From NCBI GenBank assembly GCA_963718995.1, contig CAVRAP010000005.1, positions 1-64,000 of the forward strand: a stretch of DNA of 64,000 bases, given 5' to 3'. The notes beneath the pieces were generated by a model that saw nothing but the letters and a program-made list of their open reading frames with translations, did no database searches and was not told where the DNA came from. Each line of letters opens with the position of its first letter. Within the stretch, counting starts at the first letter, position 1. Source of the stretch: UBA4744 sp963718995. GTDB taxonomy: Bacteria > Actinomycetota > Acidimicrobiia > Spongiisociales > UBA4744. This document shows, piece after piece, positions 29,406 to 38,371 of this stretch. The position numbers and the translations under genes were made by a program.

Positions 29406-30300
29406 CTATCCCCCGATCGCAACGCAGGAAGGGCCCTGCGGATAGGGAACGGTCTTGACCGAAGCGCGGGCGGTCTGGATGACGGCGCCGGTGTCGATGA
29501 TGAGGTGCCCGTCCTCGGTGACTTCGATGACGAATCGATCGAGGTTGCGGGGGGCCGGGCCACCTTCGTACTCACCTACAAAGTTGTATTTGGAACCATG
29601 GCAAGGACATTCAAAACCTTGTGATGTTGCACACCAGGGCACCCGGCAGCCCAGGTGCACACATTTCTGCCACAAGGCCGTGAGCCCTCCGGCGACGACG
29701 CTTTTTCCTTCGAATTGAACTCCTGCAGCCTCATCGAAGGGCATGACGTAGGCGCGTGCATCGGGAATGAAGAGAGGCTGCACCGAACCGTCCGGTAGGA
29801 AGACCTGGGCGCGCACGTCCTCGACCAACCCGGCGTCGATCTTGCCACCAAACCCACCCGACAGCTTGGGCCAGAAGAAGGCAAGCATCGACAACCCCAT
29901 CAAGCCCAGATAGCCGCCGAACGTCGTGAGCAGTGCCCGGTTGAAGAACTGCCGGCGCGTGACGCCTGCTTCCTCGGGCGAAACCTCGACGACCCGTTGG
30001 ACCTCGGCAACCGCTACGGCGGCCGCCACGGCGGCGGCGGGGGCATCGACAGGTTCTGCAGGCGCTTCTTCCATTACGTCAGGCTCTTCTTCAACCGGCT
30101 GCGTTTCGACCACCGGCGCCGGAGTGAGGACCGGAGCCGACTTCTCCGAGACGTCGGCGGCCCGGGTTTCCTTGGAGAGAGCCGACCGCCAGTCCGTTAC
30201 TTTCTCCCCGCCGCGCCGGTAGGCGATGACGAACGCCGCCAGGGCAGCGAGGAGGCACACCGCACCAATCGACACAATGAGGATTCTGTTGCGTGCTCAT
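29406..30300 (-). CDS. Rieske iron-sulfur protein of the bc complex (one frame break at N-terminus)
   Basis: About 297 residues. The 2Fe-2S ligand loops are CVHLGC and CPCHGSKYNFVG, followed by GGPAPRNLDRF. Before this come a first membrane helix (ILIVSIGAVCLLAALAAFVI), a Pro/Glu/Ala-rich linker of about 60 residues and a second helix preceded by TRRQFFNRA, which resembles a Tat-like signal. The ATG at 30300 overlaps the stop of the preceding gene (ATGA) but needs one base removed near 30285 to join the frame. Without it the frame is open from 30275. Confidence 0.9.
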
Positions 30301-31948
30301 TCGAAGGAAATCCAGTCTTTGAGATCGTCGAACCAAATGCCGTCCGACCATGGATAGCTGAAGTTGAAGCCCGGTCCCCGGAACAGAACGCCGATGATCG
30401 TCAGGGTTGCGGAGGCAACCAGGAAGAAGGTGAAGAACGCAATGGCGAATTTGCGGTCGGACGGTTTCGTTGACGGGTTGCGGTCCACATACGGAACTGC
30501 CATCAAGCCGATCAAACCGACCACGGTCGGAACCAGGACTCCCCCGACCTGCGGATCGAAGTAGGACAGGAGTTCCTGCAAACCAAGGAAGTACCAGGGC
30601 GCCTTGGACGGGTTGGGAGTCAGGTTGAAGTTGGCGAGGTCCAGAAGGGAGCCTGCAGGATGACGCTGAGCACGATCAGCAGCGCGGTGACGGCCAGCAA
30701 CGCAACGAATTCGATGAGGAGCAGGTGCGGCCAGACGCTCACCTTGTCGGTCGGTTCGGCTTTTACCTGTTGATTCGACTTGGCGCGAACCACCGTCAAG
30801 AGCCGCTGCGGGCGAACCCCTTCGGGAGTTCCGGCAGGTGGCACGACCGGCGGGGCGGTGATGGTCGTGGTGCGGCCCGCCGGAGACCTCAGAAGCCGGT
30901 TCGGCGACCGGCGGAACCGCAACGGCAGCAGCCGCCGGCGCAACCGCCGCAGCAGGCTCAACAACCGCAGGAGCGGGCGCTTCCGCAACCGGTTCCGGAA
31001 CCGGAGTACTCGGCGTCCCCCCGGTCATTTCCGCCAGAATGTCCTCAACCGGACGACCGGTCGCCTTGGCCTTCGCCTCCGCCGAACGGCGCAGCAAGGC
31101 CTCAGGAATCTTCGACGCAGCCGCGGCCGCCGCCGGCGCAACCGCCGCAGCAGGCTCAACGACCGCCGGGACCGACTCGGGAGCCGCCGGAGCGGGCGCT
31201 TCCCCGGCCGGTTCCGGAACCGGAGTACTCGGCGTCCCCCCGGTCATCTCCGCCAGAATGTCCTCAACCGGACGACCGGTCGCCTCGGCCTTCGCCTCCG
31301 CCGAACGGCGCAGCAAGGCCTCAGGAATCTTCGACGCAGCCGCAGCCGCCGCCGGCGCAACCGCCGCAGCAGGCTCAACAACCGCAGGAGCGGGCGCTTC
31401 CCCGGCCGGTTCCGCAGCCGGAGTACTCGGCGTCCCCCCGGTCATCTCCGCCAGGATGTCCTCAACCGGACGACCGGTCGCCTTGGCCTTCGCCTCCGCC
31501 GAACGGCGCAGCAAGGCCTCAGGAATCTTCGACGCAGCCGCAGCCGCCGCCGGCGCAACCGCCGCAGCAGGCTCAACAACCGCAGGAGCGGGCGCTTCCC
31601 CGGCCGGTTCCGCAGCCGGGCTCGGGAGCCGCCGGGACGGGCATCACAACCTCCGGCGCGGGTTGTTCGATATCGACCGCTGGTTCGGTGGGTGCCTGCC
31701 GGGGCGCAGCAGCCATCTTCCGCGCGCTCTACGCGGGCTGCGGCCTCCCGGGCCCGAAGATCTTCGGGAATCGTCGTGCCGGGCGTGTCGGCGCTCACGC
31801 CGCCGGAGACTTCCTCAATCAACGCGACGGGCTCGGCGCCTTCGGGGGCCAGACCCATGTCTGCCAGGACCTGCTCGAGTGGCACGCCAAGGGCCTTGGC
31901 ACGCGCTTCGGCGGACCTCCGGAGTAGATGCTCTGGGATTTCGGGCAT
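30297..31948 (-). CDS. Cytochrome b subunit-IV-like protein with repeated N-terminal PExLLxRSA modules (frame breaks)
   Basis: ATG at 31948 with TAAGGAG upstream. The N-terminus reads MPEIPEHLLRRSAEARAKAL, then an Ala/Pro-rich linker. Three near-identical modules follow (IPEALLRRSAEAKAKATG, then RPVEDILAEMTGG), each joined by about 30-40 residues of Ala, Pro, Val and Glu. The C-terminal 200 residues are the PetD/cytochrome b C-terminal half, with NPSKAPWYFLGLQELL in place of the PEWY loop and three membrane helices, ending DDLKDWISFE. Frame breaks near 31700, 31610, 30970 and 30645 are needed. I know of no family with such an extension. The modules also occur in the two cytochromes c at 39819 and 40602. 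Confidence 0.75.
30970..31615. repeat. Tandem 198-219 bp coding repeats in the subunit-IV-like gene
   Basis: Three copies of a unit with near-identical DNA. The shared segment starting GGCGTCCCCCCGGTCAT begins at about 31012, 31231 and 31429 (spacings 219 and 198 nt). The middle unit has 21 extra bases encoding PESVPA-type linker. High DNA identity points to recent duplication and also makes assembly errors likely here. Confidence 0.85.
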
Positions 31949-31958
31949 GTGGTTCTCC

Positions 31959-32745
31959 TTAGAGGGGTCCCGAGATCCCGCCGTCTTTGCGGACCCGCCA
32001 GAAGTGGACGGCCATGAAGATCACGATGATGAACGGGAGCGCCAGAGAACGTGGAGCACGTAGAAGCGGAGCAGGGTTGGTGCTCGGCGACCTCGAGGCC
32101 TCCGAGGAGGCACGAACTTGACACCTGGTCGCCGAAGACCGGGGCGTAGCCACGGCCATGTTGGTGCCGACGGTCACCGCCCAGCAGTGCCAACTGGTCC
32201 CAGGGCAAGCAGGTACCCGGTGAAGGACGAGCAGGAGGGTCGAGCAACAGCAGGACCACCCCGACAACCCAGTTGAACTCACGGGGCGGTTTGTAAGCGC
32301 CGTGATAGAACACACGCGAACATGTGGAGGAACACGGTGAGCACCATGAGGCGAGCCCCCAGCGGCGCATGTTCCTGACCAGCGACCCGAAAGCGACGCT
32401 CGTCGAAAGGGCCTCAATATCGGCATAGGCGGCCGGGACCGTTGGCCGGTAGTAGAGACTCAAGAAGATGCCCGTGATCGTGAGCAAGATGAAGAGGAAG
32501 AAGCTCAAGCCACCCAGACACAGGGTGTAGGAAAGCCGCACGCCGTGGCGCTTCACCTTCACCGGGTGCAGGTGATAGAGCACGTTGTTCATGATCACGT
32601 ACGAGCGGTTGCGGGGGCTGTCGGTGTAGCCCTTCTTGAAGGGCGACCCGGGCCGGAAGATGCTCTCCCAGGCCTGGCTGGCCTGAATCCGTTCTCCGAC
32701 CTCGCCAACCCTTTCCTTGAGGCTCGTCTTGTCTCCGTTTGCCAA
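31959..32745 (-). CDS. Cytochrome b6-like subunit of the bc complex (several frame breaks)
   Basis: The N-terminal half of a cytochrome b, separate from its C-terminal half as in b6f complexes. After about 75 hydrophilic residues the helices begin (SYTLCLGGLSFFLFILLTIT). Then come LHMFRVFYHGAYKPPREFNW, PWDQLA, VLHVL and HFWRVRKDGGISGPL, the last being the usual b6 ending. At least three frame breaks lie between 32060 and 32380. Haem His ligands are visible in LHMF, VLHV and AVHFW. The fourth, expected in the MHRW-type motif, reads MRRW as given (near 32365), which may be a sequence error. Confidence 0.8.
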
Positions 32746-32760
32746 CGTGTTTCCCTTCCC

Positions 32761-33213
32761 TTACCAGCGCACGCCGTAGGCGTACCCGTTCTTGAAATCT
32801 CGTTGCCCGGTGTCAACGGCCCAGGGCGCTTCGGACAAACCTGCCTCGATGGCCTCGTCGGCAACCGAACCGGCGAACTTGCCGAGGGTGATCACCCCGG
32901 TCGGGCACCGGTCGATGCACAGCTGGCACCGGGTGCACTCTGACTCATCCACAATGAAGAAGCCGGGGGCTTCCTGGTCATCAGCCGGATTGGCGACACC
33001 GTGGGCTTCGGCGATGGCCGAGGTCGAGAGGTAGTGGATGCACTTCCAGGGGCAGATGTCGACGCAACCTTCACAGAGGATGCACTCGGACTGATCGATG
33101 TGCAGAAACTGCTTCGGTCGTAGGCCCTGCTGCACATAGTCGGTCTCCACCAGAGCCAGTTGGTAGTCGTCGTGGAACGGCGGGGTCTCGAACCAGACGT
33201 CGGTGCGGGCCAT
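32761..33213 (-). CDS. Ferredoxin with two 4Fe-4S clusters in the bc operon
   Basis: 150 residues. The ferredoxin motifs are CILCEGCVDICPWKC (with a following KCI) and CTRCQLCIDRCPTGVI, enough for two 4Fe-4S clusters. No membrane helix is seen. It is tightly packed between a membrane protein and the cytochrome b6-like gene, which suggests a soluble electron-transfer subunit of this bc complex or an entry point for low-potential electrons. The FixX/NapF-like arrangement is not diagnostic. Confidence 0.85.
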   Translation of the reverse strand: MARTDVWFETPPFHDDYQLALVETDYVQQGLRPKQFLHIDQSECILCEGCVDICPWKCIHYLSTSAIAEAHGVANPADDQEAPGFFIVDESECTRCQLCIDRCPTGVITLGKFAGSVADEAIEAGLSEAPWAVDTGQRDFKNGYAYGVRW

Positions 33214-33214
33214 A

Positions 33215-33840
33215 TCAGTCGCCCTTCACGAGCGGCCGGCCGTACACAGACTGCTGGTCTTCTGCGGCCGCAGCAGGTTTGGCTTTGCCCCAGTCTTGGA
33301 GCTTGTAGGCGAAAACGATCGCCGCGCCGAGCATCACCAGGTTGTAGGTGCCCGAGACTGCGTCTTTGACGACCGAGTAACTGATCTCGACCTGATTGCC
33401 GAGTACCAACCAGGGGGGACGGTGAACAGAATCCGTTGTGACGTGAACTCGAGTGGACCCTGGGTCAGGTTGAGCCACTCGGAAGGCACGACCCCGAATA
33501 TGAGAACTAGTTCGATCCAGGCGATGAAAGAGCCAAAGGTCGCACGGGCCCAGGTGAGCTTGCGACCCATGAACCACAAGAACAAGGCACCAACGATCAT
33601 CAGTTGGGAACCGCCGAATCCGATGAGCTGGCCGAGCGTGACCCATTGCCACCCGTGGGGGATCCAGCCCAGATAGTCGACCTGCAAAGGCCTCTCGACA
33701 CCGTCGATGATCTCGGTCGCCGGGAAGAGGGCGTAGTGGGCGATGACGACCCCGACTGCCAGCCCCAGTGTCCCGAGGAGCAGGGCGGCGGCACCCAGCC
33801 GCGTCCTTTGCTTCTCTGTCAGCTCGGCCAACCGGTTCAT
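33215..33840 (-). CDS. Membrane protein heading the cytochrome bc operon (one frame break)
   Basis: About 208 residues and four hydrophobic segments (TRLGAAALLLGTLGLAVGVV, WVTLGQLIGFGGSQLMIVGA, FGSFIAWIELVLIFGVV and VSGTYNLVMLGAAIVFAY). A run of G near 33418 breaks the frame after RILFTVPP. The protein resumes as WLVLGNQVEISYSVVKDAVS and ends GRPLVKGD one base before the ferredoxin start. I do not recognise the family. Its position suggests a membrane anchor for the ferredoxin. Confidence 0.65.
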
Positions 33841-33975
33841 GGGTTAGGTCTCATCTCCATCGCCACCAAGGACGGCGTACTCTACCGCGGAGATACGGAT
33901 GAGCAACGGTCAACGGTCATTGGCGGTTGATCGCTTCAAAAGGCGTTGCTTGAGACCGGGGCCGGTTTGGACTCG

Positions 33976-34703
33976 CTATTCCGTCATCTTCCTCCGGAAG
34001 AAGACCAGAGCCAGCCCGACGATGACCACGGTGTAGCCGAGGGTCCAGGTGAGGTCCCCGGTGATGGCGCCGAAGTCGGCGCCGTCGATCATCACGGCCC
34101 GGGTCGCGTCGAGGGCGTGCGCGAACGGAAAGACGTCTGCCGACGGTCCGGAACACGCCGCCGATCGCTTCGAGGTCCATCCAAGCGCCCCCGAAGATGG
34201 TCAGCAGAAGACACACCCGTATGGGCGAAGGGGACCTGCTTGAGCGTGAGAAAGGGAGCCCAGGATCATTCCCAAGGCGACGTAGAGGATCGGCCATCAG
34301 CAGCAGGATGAAGACGACGAGGCCGGCGTTGCCGTTCATCTCGAGGCCGAGCGCGCCCCGATGCCGAACAGCAGGATGCCCTGGACGACGGCCACGATGA
34401 GGTAGGGAATGGAGTAGGCGACCGCGAAGTCGTTCGGTCGGAGCGGCGCCGTCAGGAGTCGGGAGAAGAGGGCGCTCTCTCGATCCCGGCAGAGGACCAT
34501 GGCGGCACTGAACATGAGCATCACGAAGCCAAAGAGAGCGATTCCCAGGCACCAGCGAGCTGGGCGTGAAGAAGCTGTCGACCCCGCCCAGCGCCTGGAG
34601 CACGAGCAGCATGACCGTCGGCAGCCCGATCGTGAGCCCCAAGCGAGAGGGGGTCTCGCCACATTTCCTTGAGGTTCCTCTTGGCGAGTTCCATCGATCT
34701 CAT
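33976..34703 (-). CDS. ABC-2 type transporter permease (several frame breaks)
   Basis: About 240 residues in at least four frame segments: MELAKRNLKEMWRDPLSLG, FGFVMLMFSAAMVLCRDRES, FSRLLTAPLRPNDFAVAYS, and at the end ALDATRAVMIDGADFG with a last helix and FFRRKMTE. This is the ABC-2/DrrB-type six-helix permease layout. The ATG at 34703 overlaps the ATPase stop (ATGA). The density of breaks (34000-34650) is among the highest in the window. Substrate unknown. Confidence 0.78.
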
Positions 34704-35620
34704 TCGCGCAGCTCCTGTCCGGTCAGCGCGCAGGAAGACGTCGTCGAGAGAGACCTGCTTCTTGTAGGTCGACTGGATGACCACTCCGAACGGGCGGAGA
34801 CAATCTCCAACGGCGTAGACGCTGACGTCTTCGGCTTCGATCTCGAGGCCCCCCAGGACTTCTCTCACCTCGGGGTAGATCTGCCGCAGGGCTTCGATGG
34901 CCTCATCGGTGAGGTTCTCGGCCTCGACCACCGTGACCGGCCCGCCGGAGATGGCGCCTTTCAGCTCGTCGGGGGTTCCCAGGGCGATCATCTTGCCGGC
35001 GTCGATGACGGCGATCCTGTCGGCGAGGGCGTCGGCCTCCTCCAGGTAGTGGGTCGTGAGCACCGTCGTGGTGTTGCCCTTGAGGCCGGCAATGTGCTCC
35101 CACATGCCTCTCCTCGACTGCGGGTCGAGACCGATGGTCGGCTCGTCGAGGAAGAGCACCTGGGGGTCCGAGACGAGCGCCATGGCGATGCTGAGCCGTC
35201 GCTTCATTCCTCCGGAGTACTTCTTGACCTTCTCTTTCGCTCGACCGGCGAGCGCCATCATCTCCAGGAGTTCCTCGGATCGCCTCTGTGGCCGCTTGCT
35301 CTCGATGCCATGGACGCCCGCCATCAGGCTCATGTTCTCCCAGGCGTTGAGATGCTCGGCGATCGCCGTCTCCTGCGGCGAGAGGGCGATGATCCGCTTC
35401 ACCGAGAGGGGTCTTCTCGAATGTCGTGACCCATGATCGTGGCCGTGCCGCCGGTCGGTCTGAGGAGACAGCACAGCATTCTGATGGTGGTGGTCTTGCC
35501 GGCCCCGTTCGGACCCAGCAGGGAGAACAGCTCACCGGCGTCTACCGAAAGATCAATGCCGTCGACTGCTATGAATTCTCCGAATGTCCTGGAGAGACTC
35601 GATGTCTGGATGGCAAACAC
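34700..35620 (-). CDS. ABC transporter ATP-binding protein (frame breaks)
   Basis: About 306 residues. Walker A is LLGPNGAGKTTTIRMLC, the Q-loop is in LSPQETAI, the signature is KYSGGMKRRLSIAMAL, Walker B is VLFLDEPTIGLD and the switch His is in LTTHYLEEADALADR. The DrrA-like C-terminal domain ends LTGQELRE after repair of one base near 34725. A further break lies near 35415. With the permease it forms an exporter of the drug/daunorubicin type. Confidence 0.88.
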
Positions 35621-35769
35621 ATTGCCCTCAGCGGGTCGGCTCGAGAACTCTCCCGGACGTCGTACATCCTTCCTAAGGGTTCAGCCCCGGGCCAGATAGA
35701 GGACGTTGGTCCCTTCGACTCTGGAATTGGACCCCGAACGCCGGGCGCCGGGCGACCGGCTTCATTGAA

Positions 35770-36320
35770 TCAGTCCCCTGCCGCAATGATAAAGGCATCG
35801 ACGAGGGCCTTGCGGCCTGCTTCCGAACCGGCCTGAATGAAAAAGACGAAGTCGCCTCCGGCTTCCGCCCAATCGAGCGTGTAGGCGGTTCCCATTTGCC
35901 CTGGTGCAGTCTCCCATTCATCGGTGCGGGTAACCCAGAGGAGGCTCCCGGTTAGTGCTCTCTCCTCGAAAGAGCGCCCCTGCCCAGCCGGAACCGACGT
36001 TCTTCACCCAGTCGGTCGGGGTGTTGACCCCGGGGATGCCGAGCATCTCGATCTGATCAGTCGGCTGGATCTGCACAATCCAGAAGATCCCCTGCTCGCC
36101 ATACATGATCCCGGCCGACCCTCCCATCACGGCGCCGCCGGAACGGGTCCGGCCGTCGATCTGTTCGGGGAACGCGGCGATGGTTGCCTGGACCCCTTCG
36201 ACGCTATCGGGCATGTCGATGGCGTCCAGCCCCCACGGGGGGAACGTCTGCGGACGCGCCCCCGCCACAGGACACGGACAGCAGAGCCACACAGAAGACG
36301 AGCATGGGAAGGCGACGCAT
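35770..36320 (-). CDS. Lipoprotein of unknown function (frame breaks)
   Basis: ATG at 36320 with GAGGAGGG upstream. The signal peptide MRRLPMLVFCVALLSVSCGGG has a lipobox Cys. The middle frame reads FPPWGLDAIDMPDSVEGVQA and GIMYGEQGIFWIVQIQ. The end, in another frame, reads YTLDWAEAGGDFVFFIQAGS and closes VDAFIIAAGD. Breaks lie near 36250 and 35945. The family is not recognised. It could be a small surface protein with a beta-sandwich domain, which is a guess. Confidence 0.55.
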
Positions 36321-36649
36321 CGACCCTCCTCTCACTCCCTCTCGTCCATCGTATGGACGGCATCCAGGAGCTACCAGAGGTCGAACGGCTGTAACCGGGT
36401 CCTGAAGAACCGTGGTCGGGGGAGGGGTTCGGGGGTGGAGGACTGTATGGATCTCCCGTCGGACACCGACGTTCTTGTCCACCGACAACGCGGCTCAGTT
36501 TCCTCCTCGAGAGGTTCAACGCCGAGGCGAGACCGGTTGCCGGCCGATTAATCTTGGAATGCTTTCTCGAGCATTCTGCCTCTCAGCCAGATCGATGATC
36601 GAGTGTCACCGTATCCAGAGAGCCAACGGCGCCGACGAGGTGGTAACGC
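36321..36649. other. Intergenic region, no gene seen
   Basis: About 330 bases with no supported coding frame. It holds a perfect 7-bp hairpin CGTCCAT-CGT-ATGGACG near 36344-36360 and G-rich sequence around 36415-36445. Promoters for the divergent lipoprotein and the 96-residue gene should lie here but none is clear. Confidence 0.5.
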
Positions 36650-36940
36650 ATGGGTGACCACAGGCACGAAGAGCGGGCAAGCCTTCGATCGCGTATCGGG
36701 AGGCGGTCACCCAAAGACTCGGACAGGGATGAACTCACCCAGATCAACGTGGGCAACAACCGATTTCATGCCCAGTTGATTGCTGAAGCGTGTGGTGCGG
36801 CAGGCTTGAAGGTGAAGCTGCTCTTGTCCGACGACAGCGGCTACGGAAACGTTGAGGCCCACCGGCTTCTCCTGTTCGCTCGAGATCTCGAACAGGTAGC
36901 GGCGATCATCGAAAAGACAGATAGCGCAAACAGCACCTAG
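36650..36940 (+). CDS. Small conserved-type protein, DUF2007-like
   Basis: 96 residues. After a charged N-terminus the body (about 32-90) reads NNRFHAQLIAEACGAAGLKV, then LLLSDDSGYG and LLLFARDLEQVAAII. This beta-alpha-beta pattern, with a substrate-like 'find the right paralogue' helix and an Asp/Ser loop, resembles putative signal-transducing DUF2007 proteins, but the match is by eye only. A weak ribosome site (GAGGTGG) lies about 6 nt before the ATG. Confidence 0.5.
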   Translation: MGDHRHEERASLRSRIGRRSPKDSDRDELTQINVGNNRFHAQLIAEACGAAGLKVKLLLSDDSGYGNVEAHRLLLFARDLEQVAAIIEKTDSANST

Positions 36941-36980
36941 TCCGGCGCCGGGCATCTCCCGCGTTTTCCGGCCGGCGGAG

Positions 36981-37030
36981 TTTCTGTCACCTGGTGTTTC
37001 TTGGGTCTAGTTTTTGTCACTTGGTGTCTC
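36981..37030 (+). repeat. Two direct 20-mers upstream of the 13E12-family gene
   Basis: TTTCTGTCACCTGGTGTTTC (36981-37000) and TTTTTGTCACTTGGTGTCTC (37011-37030) match at 17 of 20 positions with a 30-nt period. Each holds a small CAC-nn-GTG dyad (GTCACCTGGTG). They end exactly at the TATAAT box, so they are candidate regulator sites. Confidence 0.6.
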
Positions 37031-37051
37031 TATAATCGAACATATGTTCGA
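37031..37051 (+). promoter_or_regulatory. -10 element overlapping a LexA (SOS) box
   Basis: TATAAT at 37031-37036 runs into the perfect 16-bp palindrome TCGAACATATGTTCGA (37036-37051). This fits the actinobacterial/Gram-positive LexA consensus CGAACRNRYGTTCG. The ATG inside the palindrome (37044) is 7 nt after TATAAT, so LexA would cover both promoter and start codon. Confidence 0.75.
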
Positions 37052-38238
37052 CACAATGACCAAGATCCCCGGATGGTGAGCGGATAGAGGCCCTGGATAC
37101 CCTGGTCATGGGTGAACAAGCCCTCCGGTTCGAAGTACTCACCGGGATCGCCCGTCTGGATACCGCCGAGACGTGGCGACAGGATGGGGCGACCTCGATG
37201 GCCGACTGGCTGGTGGGCCGCTATACGATCTCGATCGCCACAGCCCGGGAATGGGTCAAGATCGCCCGGACCCTCGAAACCCAACCCAACATCCGCAGCG
37301 TCTACGCCGACGGCAGGCTTTCCTGGGACCAACTGCGGGCTCTGCTCCGGTTCACCACCCCCGATGATGAAGCCGACTGGGCCGAGCGGGCACCATCCAT
37401 GACCGTCGCCGAACTGCGGGCCGTCAACAAAACCGTCACCAGCGCTCAGGTAGTCGAAGCCCACGAGCAACGTTGGGTTTCGTGGTGGTTCGAGGATCAC
37501 CGTCCCGGATTCCACATGACCGTCGACATGGCTGATGTCGAAGGGGCCACCGTGGCCACCTGGCTGGCGAGAAGGGCCAACCAGTACCAACCCGATCCCC
37601 AGTCGGGTGTCTATGAAGCATTCGAGGCACGCTGCGCCGACGCACTCTACGAACTCGCCTCCCAGGAATTGGCTTCCGATCGGGACCACGACCGGGCCAC
37701 CATCCTGATCCACACCGATCTCACCACCCTCACCGACAAAGTCGGGACCGGCGCCATCGCCGACGGACCCGCCCTCGCCCACGACACCCTCCGCCGGCTT
37801 GCCTGCGACGCCCGCATCCAACTCGCCATCACAGACCCGGATCACAGCACGATCGGGGTGGGAAGAACCACCCGGACGATTCCACCCTGGCTCAACCGCC
37901 TCGTCCGACTACGTGACCGGGGTTGCCGGTTCCCCAACTGCCGGCGAACCCGCTGGACCCAGGCCCACCACATCATCCACTGGGCCGACGGCGGACCAAC
38001 CGACCTCGACAACCTCATCACGTTATGTGGATATCATCACCGACTCATCCACGAGCACGGCTGGACCATCACCGGCCACCCGGACCGTCGCATCACCTGG
38101 CACCGCCCCGACGGCTATCCCTTCCAATCCCGACCGCCCGCCCGACCACTCCACCAATGGAAACACACGCTCGACCTCATGCTCCCGATCCAACCACCCG
38201 ACCGGGTCGCGCCAACCCCATACCCGCTTCTACATTGA
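37044..38238 (+). CDS. DUF222/HNH endonuclease, 13E12 repeat family (one frame break at N-terminus)
   Basis: About 398 residues. The N-terminal DUF222 domain runs to about residue 290 and the C-terminal HNH domain reads CRFPNCRRTRWTQAHHIIHW, then GGPTDLDNLITLC and YHHRLIHEHGW. The HNH core (HH, N, H) and zinc Cys residues are intact. The frame is open from ATG 37108. Removing one C near 37067 extends it to ATG 37044 (MFDTMTKI, then PDGERIEALDTL), which lies in the SOS box. Such genes are multicopy in actinobacteria and may be mobile. Their reaction is not established. Confidence 0.85.
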
Positions 38239-38371
38239 CGGGCTCGCGTTCGACGGCGAGAATTGCCGCCGTTCGACGGCATGAACCCCGGGTCCTTTCG
38301 GAAGTCGCTGCGACTCGTCGGGTATGCTCGTGCGCCGGGCACGAAAGATTCGATTCGAGGAGGGTGAGGGG

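Noticed and set aside
30970..31615. Tandem repeats considered as a CRISPR array or mobile repeat
   Set aside because: Units are about 200 bp, stay in one coding frame and encode a clear protein repeat joined to cytochrome b sequence.
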